NCBI GenBank assembly: GCA_015061285.1
Contig: SUWW01000020.1
Coordinates: forward strand, 1-49,322
Reading direction: 5' to 3'
Source: Bacteroidales bacterium
GTDB lineage: Bacteria > Bacteroidota > Bacteroidia > Bacteroidales > Marinilabiliaceae
DNA length: 49,322 nucleotides
Shown: positions 9,255-16,943 of the stretch, one piece after another
How positions within the stretch are numbered: the stretch's first letter is position 1
Layout of the letters: every line of letters begins with the position of its first letter
Translations under genes and position numbers: made by a program
The notes under the pieces: generated by a model
What the model saw: the letters and a program-made list of their open reading frames with translations, nothing else
What the model was told of the DNA's origin: nothing
Database searches by the model: none

Positions 9255-9696
9255 ACCTCATTCGCCAGATATGGTTCTGCTCGTCCCACGAGTGGCTAAT
9301 GATTACAAACTGTCCTATTTCAGAAGTGTTTTCCACATGTGCTCCAATGCATAGGCACTCATCGTAGTTGCCTACGTGAACTATGCGCACTTGCTCGGAT
9401 GCTCCCTCAGGCAAACGATCAAGATTGAACCTGCCAGCAACTTCGCTCTGAGTGGCATATTCAACTGTTACTGGCAAATTCATATTTATTACCTCATTTA
9501 CAGATTGTTGCAAAGCAGACACTTGCTCTTCGGTGGGTTGCTCGGCCATTTTGTAGTCAAGTTTGCTTTTCTTACGTTCGATATGAGCTTCAATCGCACG
9601 TCCACAGTCGAACATATTTATCATAGTTCTATTAATGATATGCTCTGCCGTGTGCATGGGCGGAAATTCTTGCTTGTTATGCTCGTTGAACTCCAT
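9238..9696 (-). CDS. AlaX-like trans-editing protein (alanyl-tRNA editing domain)
   Basis: A 152-residue stand-alone protein related to the second additional domain of alanyl- and threonyl-tRNA synthetases. It shows both zinc-binding elements: HTAEH (His15, His19) and CIGAH (Cys116, His120). Such proteins hydrolyse mischarged tRNA, typically Ser-tRNA(Ala), in the cytoplasm. The ATG at 9696 is preferred over the longer frame starting at 9738, because it is preceded by the A-rich leader typical of the phylum and puts the HxxxH motif at the expected distance. It is convergent with xseB, with a 17-base overlap. Confidence 0.8.
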   Translation of the reverse strand: MEFNEHNKQEFPPMHTAEHIINRTMINMFDCGRAIEAHIERKKSKLDYKMAEQPTEEQVSALQQSVNEVINMNLPVTVEYATQSEVAGRFNLDRLPEGASEQVRIVHVGNYDECLCIGAHVENTSEIGQFVIISHSWDEQNHIWRMRFKLVR

Positions 9697-9759
9697 TTTT
9701 ATTGGATTTGAAGATTTAGAGTCGCAAAAATAAACCAAACTAACTCAAGTATAATAGCA

Positions 9760-9787
9760 TTCGAATACTCATAAAACCATAATTTTG
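9760..9787 (+). promoter_or_regulatory. Promoter of the outer-membrane barrel gene
   Basis: An exact -7 box TAATTTTG at 9780-9787 lies 28 bases before the start codon at 9816. A weak -33 match (TTCG) sits at 9760-9763. Confidence 0.5.
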
Positions 9788-9815
9788 CAGCAACTGAAAC
9801 TTTAGATAGTACATA

Positions 9816-10514
9816 ATGAAAACAGCTAAAATTTTTGCAACATTGGCTATTGCAGCCTTAGCACTAAACACATCAGCTCAGCTACGAAACGACCCAGAAG
9901 GATATACTCGTCTTCAATTCTCATTTGTTCCTGGGAAATTCAGCTTCGAAATTGACAATGCCTTAGAAGACAACATAGAAATAAAAACTAAAGGTGGGTC
10001 GATTGCATACATCAAAGGCATAAGCCTAACCAACAGAATACCTCTCTTCCTTGAACTTGGAGGCCGCCTAACATTTACACACGGCAAAGACAAAGAATCT
10101 TACGATGATTTTTCAATCGAGAACAAAGTATCTCTCATGGATATAGCCATTCCTTGCAACGTGGCTTACAAATTTGCATTCGACAGCAACGACATTGAAA
10201 TTATACCTTTCGTTGGTCCAAACTTCAAATTCAACATCGTCGGTATATATAAATATTCCGAAACTAAAGATGGAAAGACATACAAACAAAAATCATCGTT
10301 CTTCAACGAAGATGATATGAAGGCCATCGGAGGCGAAAAGTCAAAACGATTTCAAATGGGTATGAACCTCGGCGTTGGTTTTCGCTTTGGTGGCGTGTAT
10401 CTCGGTTACCAAATTCAACCAGATTTCTCTGCATACGCAAAGTTCAACGACGAATCGTATGAGAAAAAGTGCAAGACATTCAATCAGCATGTTACTTTAG
10501 GATTCTTCCTATAA
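9816..10514 (+). CDS. Outer-membrane beta-barrel protein (OmpA/porin-family barrel)
   Basis: A 232-residue protein with a Sec signal peptide (MKTAKIFATLAIAALALNTSAQ) followed by alternating amphipathic strands. It ends in aromatic residues (HVTLGFFL), as is usual for 8- to 12-strand barrels. It resembles the PorT/outer-membrane beta-barrel group of Bacteroidota. The substrate or role cannot be told from the sequence. The gene has its own promoter and a strong terminator and is transcribed alone. Confidence 0.7.
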   Translation: MKTAKIFATLAIAALALNTSAQLRNDPEGYTRLQFSFVPGKFSFEIDNALEDNIEIKTKGGSIAYIKGISLTNRIPLFLELGGRLTFTHGKDKESYDDFSIENKVSLMDIAIPCNVAYKFAFDSNDIEIIPFVGPNFKFNIVGIYKYSETKDGKTYKQKSSFFNEDDMKAIGGEKSKRFQMGMNLGVGFRFGGVYLGYQIQPDFSAYAKFNDESYEKKCKTFNQHVTLGFFL

Positions 10515-10537
10515 ATACATTGCAGTGCATCATACAC

Positions 10538-10572
10538 AATCGGAGTTGGTCCAAAGCTGACTCCGATTTTTT
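10538..10572 (+). terminator. Rho-independent terminator of the barrel gene
   Basis: A perfect 9-base stem AATCGGAGT (10538-10546) / ACTCCGATT (10560-10568), running into seven or more Ts, 23 bases after the stop codon. Confidence 0.9.
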
Positions 10573-10593
10573 TGTACATATACATAATAAAAA

Positions 10594-10616
10594 AGCCCCA
10601 CCACATTGGTAGGGCT
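10594..10616 (-). terminator. Rho-independent terminator of the blaI-blaR1 operon
   Basis: AGCCCCACCA / TGGTAGGGCT (one mismatch) with a three-base loop, followed by Ts on the minus strand. It lies beyond the BlaR1-like stop codon. Confidence 0.8.
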
Positions 10617-10653
10617 AAAACGCTCTAATGCAAAACAGAATACTGCTATATGA

Positions 10654-11802
10654 TTAGTTGAGTTTGAAGTTTATAGGTACGGTGTATGAGACATTTACCG
10701 CTACACCTTTTTGCTTACCAGGAGTCCATTGTGGCATCTCAGATACTACGCGAACTGCTTCAGCATCCAAGTCAGAGTCAACTTCTTTGGCTACCTTAAC
10801 ATCGGTTACATAGCCTTCTTTGCTAATTACGAAAGTGACGAAAACTCTACCTTCAACACCTCTTTTGATTGCATTCTCAGGATATTTGACTCTCTTAGCC
10901 AAATACTCTCGAAGTGCTTCATCACCACCAGGGAATTCTGGCATATCCTCTACCACCAAAAATGGTTCGTCTTCTGGAGATTTGTAGATTTTACCGTCTT
11001 TTACCTCAATAGCTTTGGCATCAGCCAAATCCTCAGGCGAAGTAATTTCAGAATCAATATTTTCACTATCTTCGTCCTTGTTTTCAGAGCACGAAATTTG
11101 TGCAAAAGCGACCATTGCAAATGCTGCAATTGGAAGGACGTAAAGCGCCTTGGCCAACGTCCAACTTGATGATTTTCTACGAGACATCATAGTTATTCGA
11201 TATTTCAGTTTACTGTGATTGAAGCTGTTGGCAATAGAATACCACTTCGCGCCAGCAGCTTTCTTGATTAATAATAGTTGATATTGTTTTGCATTAATGC
11301 CAGAGTCAAGAACGGCTTTGTCGGCCTCGTATTCGTGCACAGCGCACAATTCGCGACGCAAAAGCCACATTGCGGGGTTGAACCACTGAAGGCAGCACAT
11401 CAAATCGCACAATAGCACATCAATAGAATGACGATGACGGATATGTGCCTGCTCGTGGCCAAGAATTTCTGCCGCATTTTCGTCGTAATCTTTCTTACTT
11501 ATAATTATGTAGCAGAACCAACTGAATGGTGCTTGTTCGCCATCGACCACCACAAGCGTGATACCATTGGGCAGATGTTGCTTAGTGCCCGAGCCAACAA
11601 TCTTCAGCACTGCCACAATCGACATAACTATACGCGCTACGCAGAACGCCACGCCTACAAAATAGAGCGAAATAGCTATCGGCATCCAGTGGAACGAACT
11701 GCCGCCACTATTTGCCTCAACAATCACCTCTTCGAGCCCCACAAGGCTTGCGAAATGGCCACCGTAGGATTGAGGCTGCTCGTATGTATACTTATGCTGC
11801 AA
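10654..11802 (-). CDS. BlaR1-type M56 metallopeptidase with TonB C-terminal domain (main part, frameshifted)
   Basis: This frame carries most of a BlaR1/MecR1-like membrane metallopeptidase. It has membrane helices around residues 40-70, the zinc-protease motif HEQAH (116-120) with the downstream ligand segment HEYEAD, a further membrane helix (ALYVLPIAAFAMVAFAQ) and a periplasmic TonB C-terminal-like domain (VFVTFVISKEGYVTDVKV to the end). It has no proper start: the first usable codon is a TTG at 11802. The expected N-terminus lies in another frame at 11724-11951, so a one-base frameshift splits the gene around 11770-11800. In intact systems such proteins sense a signal and inactivate the adjacent BlaI-type repressor. 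This copy is either a pseudogene or a sequencing or assembly error. The TonB domain is common in Bacteroidota members. Confidence 0.8.
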   Translation of the reverse strand: MQHKYTYEQPQSYGGHFASLVGLEEVIVEANSGGSSFHWMPIAISLYFVGVAFCVARIVMSIVAVLKIVGSGTKQHLPNGITLVVVDGEQAPFSWFCYIIISKKDYDENAAEILGHEQAHIRHRHSIDVLLCDLMCCLQWFNPAMWLLRRELCAVHEYEADKAVLDSGINAKQYQLLLIKKAAGAKWYSIANSFNHSKLKYRITMMSRRKSSSWTLAKALYVLPIAAFAMVAFAQISCSENKDEDSENIDSEITSPEDLADAKAIEVKDGKIYKSPEDEPFLVVEDMPEFPGGDEALREYLAKRVKYPENAIKRGVEGRVFVTFVISKEGYVTDVKVAKEVDSDLDAEAVRVVSEMPQWTPGKQKGVAVNVSYTVPINFKLN

Positions 11803-11951
11803 AGCGGAAGCACAAAGGCAAGCGCCGCCGAGCCAAGCAGCAAGAAACGATTGGCGCTATGGTGCGTCTCGCGGCTCATCACCCACTTGTAGAGCAAGTA
11901 GAATGCTATCAATATGGCCGCAACCTTGAGGCTATAGATTATCATTTCCAT
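11724..11951 (-). CDS. N-terminal fragment of the frameshifted BlaR1-type gene
   Basis: Begins MEMIIYSLKVAAILIAFYLL and contains the first two membrane helices and the conserved SRETHHSANRFLLLGSAALAFVLPL segment of Bacteroidota BlaR1-like proteins. It then runs out of frame after about residue 52. The frame of the 10654-11802 gene picks up homologous-looking sequence at this point. The start codon overlaps the end of the BlaI-type gene by 20 bases, the usual arrangement for translational coupling. Beyond the shift the encoded residues (SSLNPTVAISQALWGSKR) are probably not native. Confidence 0.75.
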   Translation of the reverse strand: MEMIIYSLKVAAILIAFYLLYKWVMSRETHHSANRFLLLGSAALAFVLPLCSISIHTSSLNPTVAISQALWGSKR

Positions 11952-12312
11952 TGTCGCTACCCTCCTCTATTTGATTAATCAGCTTTTTCAACTCATCTAC
12001 CGACAAATCGTCATCGCCAACGAGAGCCGAAACTGCCTGTTTATATGAATTTTGGAAATACCTACTTATGATGCTCTTGAGCGACTGACGACCGTAGTCG
12101 TTGCGGCTCACAGCTGCAAAATACTGATACGTAGGACCATACGATTTATGATCGACGAAGCCTTTCGCCTCGAGGCCACGCACAATGGTAGAAATAGTAT
12201 TGAAGTGAGGTTTCGGCTCGGGATATAGCTCCACCATGTCGCGCACGAACATCGGACCATGCTCCCAAAAGATGTTCATCACCTCTTCTTCTTTCTTGGT
12301 AATCTTCTCCAT
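11932..12312 (-). CDS. BlaI/MecI-family transcriptional repressor
   Basis: A 126-residue penicillinase-repressor-family protein. The N-terminal winged helix is clear (TKKEEEVMNIFWEHGPMFVRDMVEL, then HFNTISTIVRGLEAKGFVDHKSYG), and the helical dimerisation tail follows. These repressors bind dyad operators in front of their own operon and are released when the partner BlaR1-type protease senses its signal. The ATG at 12312 follows a long dyad-symmetric region (12342-12404). No beta-lactamase gene is nearby, so the regulated target is probably the operon itself or unlinked genes. The partner gene is frameshifted, so the repressor may be constitutively active. Confidence 0.9.
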   Translation of the reverse strand: MEKITKKEEEVMNIFWEHGPMFVRDMVELYPEPKPHFNTISTIVRGLEAKGFVDHKSYGPTYQYFAAVSRNDYGRQSLKSIISRYFQNSYKQAVSALVGDDDLSVDELKKLINQIEEGSDNGNDNL

Positions 12313-12341
12313 ACGAATTGTTTTATCAGAACACCGCTAAG

Positions 12342-12404
12342 GTAACTATAATTTATTTACATGCAACTATATTTTATAGTTATGTATAAAATATTTTTAG
12401 TTAC
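12342..12404. promoter_or_regulatory. Nested dyad, probable BlaI-type operator
   Basis: Two inverted pairs share one centre at 12373: GTAACTA (12342-12348) with TAGTTAC (12398-12404), and AACTATA (12365-12371) with TATAGTT (12375-12381). Between them lie TACA (12358-12361) and TGTA (12383-12386), the half-site words used by BlaI/MecI repressors. The element ends 30 bases upstream of the repressor start codon. Autoregulation is the likely use, which is an inference. Confidence 0.55.
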
Positions 12405-12421
12405 GTATGTATACAAATAAA

Positions 12422-12445
12422 AAGGCGAGGAAAATTCCCCGCCTT
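12422..12445 (-). terminator. Rho-independent terminator of valS
   Basis: AAGGCG-A-GGAA pairs with TTCC-C-CGCCTT. The hairpin is followed on the minus strand by TTTTTATTTG and begins 26 bases past the valS stop codon. Confidence 0.85.
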
Positions 12446-12471
12446 CGTAATTATAAGTATGTACGAAAATA

Positions 12472-15177
12472 CTATTTCAACTTGCTAAGAGCTTCGGTAA
12501 GAGCAGCAATCTTGCTTTCGGCATCGCTCTGCTTTTTGCGTTCCATTTCAACAACTTGTGCTGGAGCATTGGCAACAAACTTCTCGTTCGAGAGTTTCTT
12601 CTGAATGCCAGCAAGGAAGCCTTGCAAGTGCTTTAGTTCAGCCTCAATCTTCTGTTTTTCAGCCTCAACATCGATGAACGAGCCAAGAGGAACAGCAAAC
12701 TCTGTAGTGCCAACCATGAACGAAGCAGCACCATCGGGCTTCTGCGTTGCACGATTAACAGCGGTGAGGTTAGCCATCTTGGTTATCATCTCTATGTATT
12801 TGGCATCAACGTCGGCATTGATAACGTTGAGTTCGAGAGCATCTTTAGGCGAAATATTCTTGGTGTTGCGAATCTGTCGAACAGAAGAGATAATCGACTT
12901 GGCTATCTCCATACCATTTATTACAGCCTCGTCGGCAGCGGTAGGAGCCGCAAACGCAAGTTGAGCATACATAATAGACTCGCCCTCTTTGCGTTCTGCA
13001 ATGTGTTGCCACAACTCTTCGGTGATGAACGGCATGAACGGATGCAACAGACGCAAAAGATCGTCGAAGAAGCCAAGCGTAGCTGCGTATGTTGCTTTAT
13101 CGATAGGTTGACCGTAAGCTGGCTTAACAACCTCCAAGTACCAAGCAGAGAACTCGTCCCAGAAGAGTTTGTAGATGGCCATAATAGCCTCGCTCAAACG
13201 ATATTTGCTGAACAAATCTTCCATCTCGGCTGCCGTAGCACGAAGCTTAGCACCAAACCACTCTATAGCCACCTTCGAAGCCTGTGGTTGCTCAACATCG
13301 GCAGTTTGCCAACCTTGAACGAGGCGGAAGGCGTTCCAAATCTTATTATTGAAGTTACGACCTTGTTCGCAAAGAGCATCGTCGAAAAGGATGTCGTTGC
13401 CTGCAGGAGCAGAGAGCATCATACCCATACGTACACCGTCGGCACCATATTTCTCGATAAGAAGGAGCGGATCGGGCGAGTTGCCAAGGCTCTTACTCAT
13501 CTTGCGACCGAGTTTGTCGCGTACGATACCAGTGAAGTACACGTTGCGGAAAGGCACATCTTTCATGTACTCTTCGCCAGCCATAATCATACGAGCCACC
13601 CAGAAGAAGATGATGTCTGGACCCGTTACGAGGTCGGCCGTAGGATAGTAGTACTTAATCTCGTCGTTGCCAGGGTTGTTGATGCCATCGAAGAGCGAGA
13701 TAGGCCACAACCAAGAAGAGAACCACGTGTCGAGAGCATCTTCATCGCGAGTAAGTTGGTCGATGGTGATATTCTCGAAGCCAGCAATCTGCTTAGCCTC
13801 TTTCAACGCCTCTTCAGGCGTGAGTGCAACAACAAATTTCTCTTCTTCGCCTTCGGCTGTAGGCAAGAAATATGCAGGAATGCGATGTCCCCACCATAGC
13901 TGGCGGCTGATACACCAATCTTGAATATTCTCAAGCCAATTGCGATAAGTTGTTACGTATTTAGTAGGATAGAACTTAATCTTGCCCTCGAGCACAGGAG
14001 GAAGAGCGATGTCGGCAAAATGCTTCATCGACAAGAACCACTGCTTGCAAAGGCGAGGCTCGACAGCCGTATCTTGATTACGTTCAGAATAACCAACCTT
14101 ATTGTAGTAGTCTTCTATTTTCTCCATCAATCCGGCAGCCTCAAGGTCGATGGCAATCTGCTTGCGCACCTCCATACGATCTTGACCTACATACATACCC
14201 GCAGCCTCGGAAATTGTACCATCTGGATTGAAAATATCGATGGTCTCAAGGTTGTGAGTCTTGCCAAGAGCATAGTCGTTAACATCGTGAGCTGGAGTAA
14301 CCTTCAAACAGCCAGTACCAAACTCAATATCTACGTAACGGTCTTCAATAACCGGAATAACTCTATTTACGAGCGGAACGATGACCTTATGACCGCGCAA
14401 CCACTGATTCTTCGGATCTTTAGGGTTGATACACATTGCAGTATCACCCATGATTGTCTCAGGACGTGTGGTAGCTACAACGGCGTAGTAGCGACCTTTA
14501 TCATCTTTATGAATCACTTCGCCCTCTTCACCCGTTGGGACAACAGGATTGGTGTCGACATCGGCCACATAGTAGCGAAGGTGGAATAGCTTGCTCTTTT
14601 CGTCGCGATAGATAACCTCTTCGGTAGAGAGAACCGTCTGAGCCTTAGGGTCCCAGTTCACCATTCGCAAACCGCGATAGATGAGACCCTTCTTATAAAG
14701 GTCTACAAACACCTTCTTCACACTCTCGGAGCGTTTCTCGTCCATGGTGAACGCCGTACGACTCCAATCGCACGAGGCACCAAGTTTCTTGAGTTGTTCG
14801 AGGATTATGCCGCCGTGTTCTTCTTTCCATTCCCAAGCATATTTTAGGAACTGCTCGCGGGTAAGGTCACGCTTTTTGATGCCTTGCTGAGCGAGTTTGT
14901 TCACCACTTTAGCCTCTGTGGCAATGCTGGCATGGTCGGTTCCAGGCACCCAAAGAGCATTCTTACCAGTCATGCGCGCACGACGAATAAGTATGTCTTG
15001 GATAGTATTATTGAGCATGTGCCCCATGTGAAGCACACCCGTCACATTGGGTGGTGGGATAACTATAGTATACGGTTGACGATTATCGGGCTTCGACGCG
15101 AAGAGATTTTTTTCGATCCAGTATTTATACCAACGTTGCTCTATGTCGGCAGGATCGTACTTTGTTGCGAGTTCCAT
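12472..15177 (-). CDS. valS: Valyl-tRNA synthetase
   Basis: A 901-residue class Ia synthetase that charges tRNA(Val) in the cytoplasm. The HIGH-type motif is in [13 protein letters not shown] (about residues 40-53) and the KMSKS motif in [14 protein letters not shown] (about 545-560). Between them lies the CP1 editing domain ([13 protein letters not shown]). The anticodon-binding helical domain follows, and the C-terminal coiled coil typical of ValS is at about 825-901. The length is normal and the gene looks intact. Confidence 0.98.
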   Translation of the reverse strand: MELATKYDPADIEQRWYKYWIEKNLFASKPDNRQPYTIVIPPPNVTGVLHMGHMLNNTIQDILIRRARMTGKNALWVPGTDHASIATEAKVVNKLAQQGIKKRDLTREQFLKYAWEWKEEHGGIILEQLKKLGASCDWSRTAFTMDEKRSESVKKVFVDLYKKGLIYRGLRMVNWDPKAQTVLSTEEVIYRDEKSKLFHLRYYVADVDTNPVVPTGEEGEVIHKDDKGRYYAVVATTRPETIMGDTAMCINPKDPKNQWLRGHKVIVPLVNRVIPVIEDRYVDIEFGTGCLKVTPAHDVNDYALGKTHNLETIDIFNPDGTISEAAGMYVGQDRMEVRKQIAIDLEAAGLMEKIEDYYNKVGYSERNQDTAVEPRLCKQWFLSMKHFADIALPPVLEGKIKFYPTKYVTTYRNWLENIQDWCISRQLWWGHRIPAYFLPTAEGEEEKFVVALTPEEALKEAKQIAGFENITIDQLTRDEDALDTWFSSWLWPISLFDGINNPGNDEIKYYYPTADLVTGPDIIFFWVARMIMAGEEYMKDVPFRNVYFTGIVRDKLGRKMSKSLGNSPDPLLLIEKYGADGVRMGMMLSAPAGNDILFDDALCEQGRNFNNKIWNAFRLVQGWQTADVEQPQASKVAIEWFGAKLRATAAEMEDLFSKYRLSEAIMAIYKLFWDEFSAWYLEVVKPAYGQPIDKATYAATLGFFDDLLRLLHPFMPFITEELWQHIAERKEGESIMYAQLAFAAPTAADEAVINGMEIAKSIISSVRQIRNTKNISPKDALELNVINADVDAKYIEMITKMANLTAVNRATQKPDGAASFMVGTTEFAVPLGSFIDVEAEKQKIEAELKHLQGFLAGIQKKLSNEKFVANAPAQVVEMERKKQSDAESKIAALTEALSKLK

Positions 15178-15233
15178 TAATTATAAATAAGATTAGCTAA
15201 TACATTCACAATACCTATATATGAATGCGGCTG

Positions 15234-15241
15234 CAAAGATA
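15234..15241 (-). promoter_or_regulatory. -7 box of the valS promoter
   Basis: The minus strand reads TATCTTTG followed by CAGCC, a consensus Bacteroidota -7 element, 57 bases upstream of the valS start. No clear -33 box. The remaining intergenic DNA up to 15493 is AT-rich and I see no gene in it. Confidence 0.6.
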
Positions 15242-15493
15242 CGTTTTTAGTCGATAAATCTGCATTAGCAAACGCATGAGTATTGCTACGAAGCTACGCG
15301 CCAAATATTTATACATAATATCTCGCTATGAAGTTGTCGCAACATTGCTATAAATAGCATAACAATAGCTTCGGTGTAGCTAACTTGCGCACTCATTTAT
15401 CGACTCGAAAAATATGCATACATAATTATAGTAAAGAATTAAGAATAGAGTTGAAATAGTAATAAGAAGATAAAAACGATTAATAGACCATAT

Positions 15494-16045
15494 ATGATGA
15501 CAACTGACGAGAGCAAAAAATGGACAGTGTTGAAGTCGGAATATGTATTGCAAGAGCCATGGCTCACGGCAAGACGCGACCACGTGCGATTGCCCAACGG
15601 AGTTGAAATAAACGACTTTTGGGTAGTGGAATATCCTGAATGGGTAAACGTAGTAGCAATAACCACCGAGGGACAATTGGTGATGGAACGCCAATATCGC
15701 CATTCAATACAAAAACTAAGCACAGAATCGTGTGCAGGCGTAGTAGAGAAAGGAGAGACGCCACTCGAAGCCGCCAAACGAGAGTTGTCGGAAGAGACAG
15801 GTTATGAAGGAGGACATTGGGAAGAGTTGTTCGTCCTTGCCAATTCGGGGACGATGTCGAATCATACGCACGTTTTTCTTGCCACAGGCGTAGAAAAAGG
15901 CATAAGCCACCCCGAGAGAACAGAAGAGATTGAGGTATTTCTATGTAGTAGCGAAGAAGTAAAGGCGATGCTAAAGAGTGGAGAAATAGAGCAAGCGCCA
16001 ATGGTGGCCGCACTTTGGAAGTTGATTGCACAAGGCACAATTTAG
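15494..16045 (+). CDS. Nudix hydrolase, ADP-ribose pyrophosphatase-like
   Basis: A 183-residue cytoplasmic hydrolase. The complete Nudix box is present at about residues 87-109 (GETPLEAAKRELSEETG), preceded by the beta-strand region VNVVAITTEGQLVMERQYRH that is typical of ADP-sugar pyrophosphatases. The arginine-containing segment ERQYRHSIQ fits the ADP-ribose subgroup, which cleaves ADP-ribose to AMP and ribose 5-phosphate. The exact substrate cannot be set from sequence. The ATG at 15494 is followed by a second ATG codon. It is transcribed towards rpmB, but that gene has its own promoter. Confidence 0.85.
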   Translation: MMTTDESKKWTVLKSEYVLQEPWLTARRDHVRLPNGVEINDFWVVEYPEWVNVVAITTEGQLVMERQYRHSIQKLSTESCAGVVEKGETPLEAAKRELSEETGYEGGHWEELFVLANSGTMSNHTHVFLATGVEKGISHPERTEEIEVFLCSSEEVKAMLKSGEIEQAPMVAALWKLIAQGTI

Positions 16046-16072
16046 AAAATGAAAAAAGAGAAAAATTAGGTG

Positions 16073-16103
16073 TTGGAATTGACAAAAAAAGTCCGTTACT
16101 TTG
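16073..16103 (+). promoter_or_regulatory. Promoter of rpmB-rpmG-DUF4295
   Basis: TTGG (16073-16076), 19 bases, then TTACTTTG (16096-16103), one mismatch from TAnnTTTG and followed by CGCC. A TTGACAAAAAAA run sits at 16079. This is the strong ribosomal-gene type of promoter; the start codon is at 16145. Confidence 0.7.
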
Positions 16104-16144
16104 CGCCCGTGTTTGAATAAAGTATCCGAAAAAGAAATTTAGTA

Positions 16145-16381
16145 ATGTCAAAAGTTTGTGAAATAACCGGCATCTCTTATATGAATGGCAACAATGTGTC
16201 GCATTCAAAGAGACGTACGAAGAGACGTTTTCAGCCAAACCTCTTCGTCAAGAAGTTCTACCTACCGGAGGAAGAGCGTTGGATACAGTTGAAAGTATCA
16301 GCAGCAGGTCTCCGTTTGATCAATAAAATTGGAATAGAGGCAGCTATCAAGAGAGCTGTTGACAATGGTATAATTTGCTAA
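16145..16381 (+). CDS. rpmB: 50S ribosomal protein L28
   Basis: A 78-residue basic protein with the L28 pattern ([33 protein letters not shown], then [19 protein letters not shown]). It is a component of the large ribosomal subunit. It is first in a three-gene operon with L33 and a DUF4295 gene, an arrangement conserved across Bacteroidota. Confidence 0.97.
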   Translation: MSKVCEITGISYMNGNNVSHSKRRTKRRFQPNLFVKKFYLPEEERWIQLKVSAAGLRLINKIGIEAAIKRAVDNGIIC

Positions 16382-16399
16382 TCAATATACATAGGCAAA

Positions 16400-16588
16400 A
16401 TGGCAAAGAAATCAAAAGGCAATCGCGTTCAAGTAATACTTGAATGCACTGAGCAAAAGGAGAGCGGCGTTGCTGGTATGTCTCGTTACATCACCACCAA
16501 AAACCGCAAAAATACTCCTGACCGCCTTGAGCGCAAGAAGTATAACCCATTTCTGAAAAAAGTAACCCTCCATCGTGAGATAAAATAA
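16400..16588 (+). CDS. rpmG: 50S ribosomal protein L33
   Basis: A 62-residue basic protein matching L33 ([41 protein letters not shown]). It has a single cysteine, so it is the zinc-free form of the protein. It lies 18 bases after rpmB and 7 bases before the DUF4295 gene. Confidence 0.97.
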   Translation: MAKKSKGNRVQVILECTEQKESGVAGMSRYITTKNRKNTPDRLERKKYNPFLKKVTLHREIK

Positions 16589-16595
16589 TTAAGCT

Positions 16596-16751
16596 ATGGC
16601 AAAGAAAGTAGTCGCTACTCTGAAATCAGATGACAAAAAAGGTCATGCTAAAGTTATCAAGATGGTGAAATCGCCTAAAACGGGTGCTTACACTTTCCAA
16701 GAGGAAATGATACTTAATGACGATGTAAAAGCATACTTCGCTAAGAAGTAA
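16596..16751 (+). CDS. DUF4295 family protein
   Basis: A 51-residue basic protein (MAKKVVATLKSDDKKG...AYFAKK) that belongs to the short DUF4295 family, found in Bacteroidota directly behind rpmB and rpmG. Its size, charge and constant place in a ribosomal operon suggest a ribosome-associated protein; the direct role is inferred. It is shorter than common gene-calling cut-offs. It ends 25 bases before a strong terminator. Confidence 0.93.
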   Translation: MAKKVVATLKSDDKKGHAKVIKMVKSPKTGAYTFQEEMILNDDVKAYFAKK

Positions 16752-16775
16752 TCTATATCATCTGACGAAATTCAA

Positions 16776-16815
16776 CTCCTTCAGTTCGCAAGAATTGAGG
16801 GAGCTTTCTTTTTAG
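16776..16815 (+). terminator. Rho-independent terminator of the rpmB operon
   Basis: A 12-base stem (16776-16787 with 16792-16803, two G-U pairs) closed by the GNRA tetraloop GCAA and followed by CTTTCTTTTT. Confidence 0.9.
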
Positions 16816-16875
16816 AATGGGTTATTGATAATTGACATGCACCAGAATTCGGTTCGCAACACATAACAAAAAAAA

Positions 16876-16901
16876 GAGCTGCCACATGATGTGAACAGCC
16901 C
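16876..16901 (-). terminator. Terminator of the polysaccharide-utilisation operon
   Basis: On the minus strand GGGCTG pairs with CAGCTC around an inner CACA/TGTG stem, followed by eight Ts. It lies downstream of the GH30 stop codon. Confidence 0.8.
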
Positions 16902-16943
16902 TTAGAATTACTTAGAAAAATATTTATTCTGACATAGCCATTA

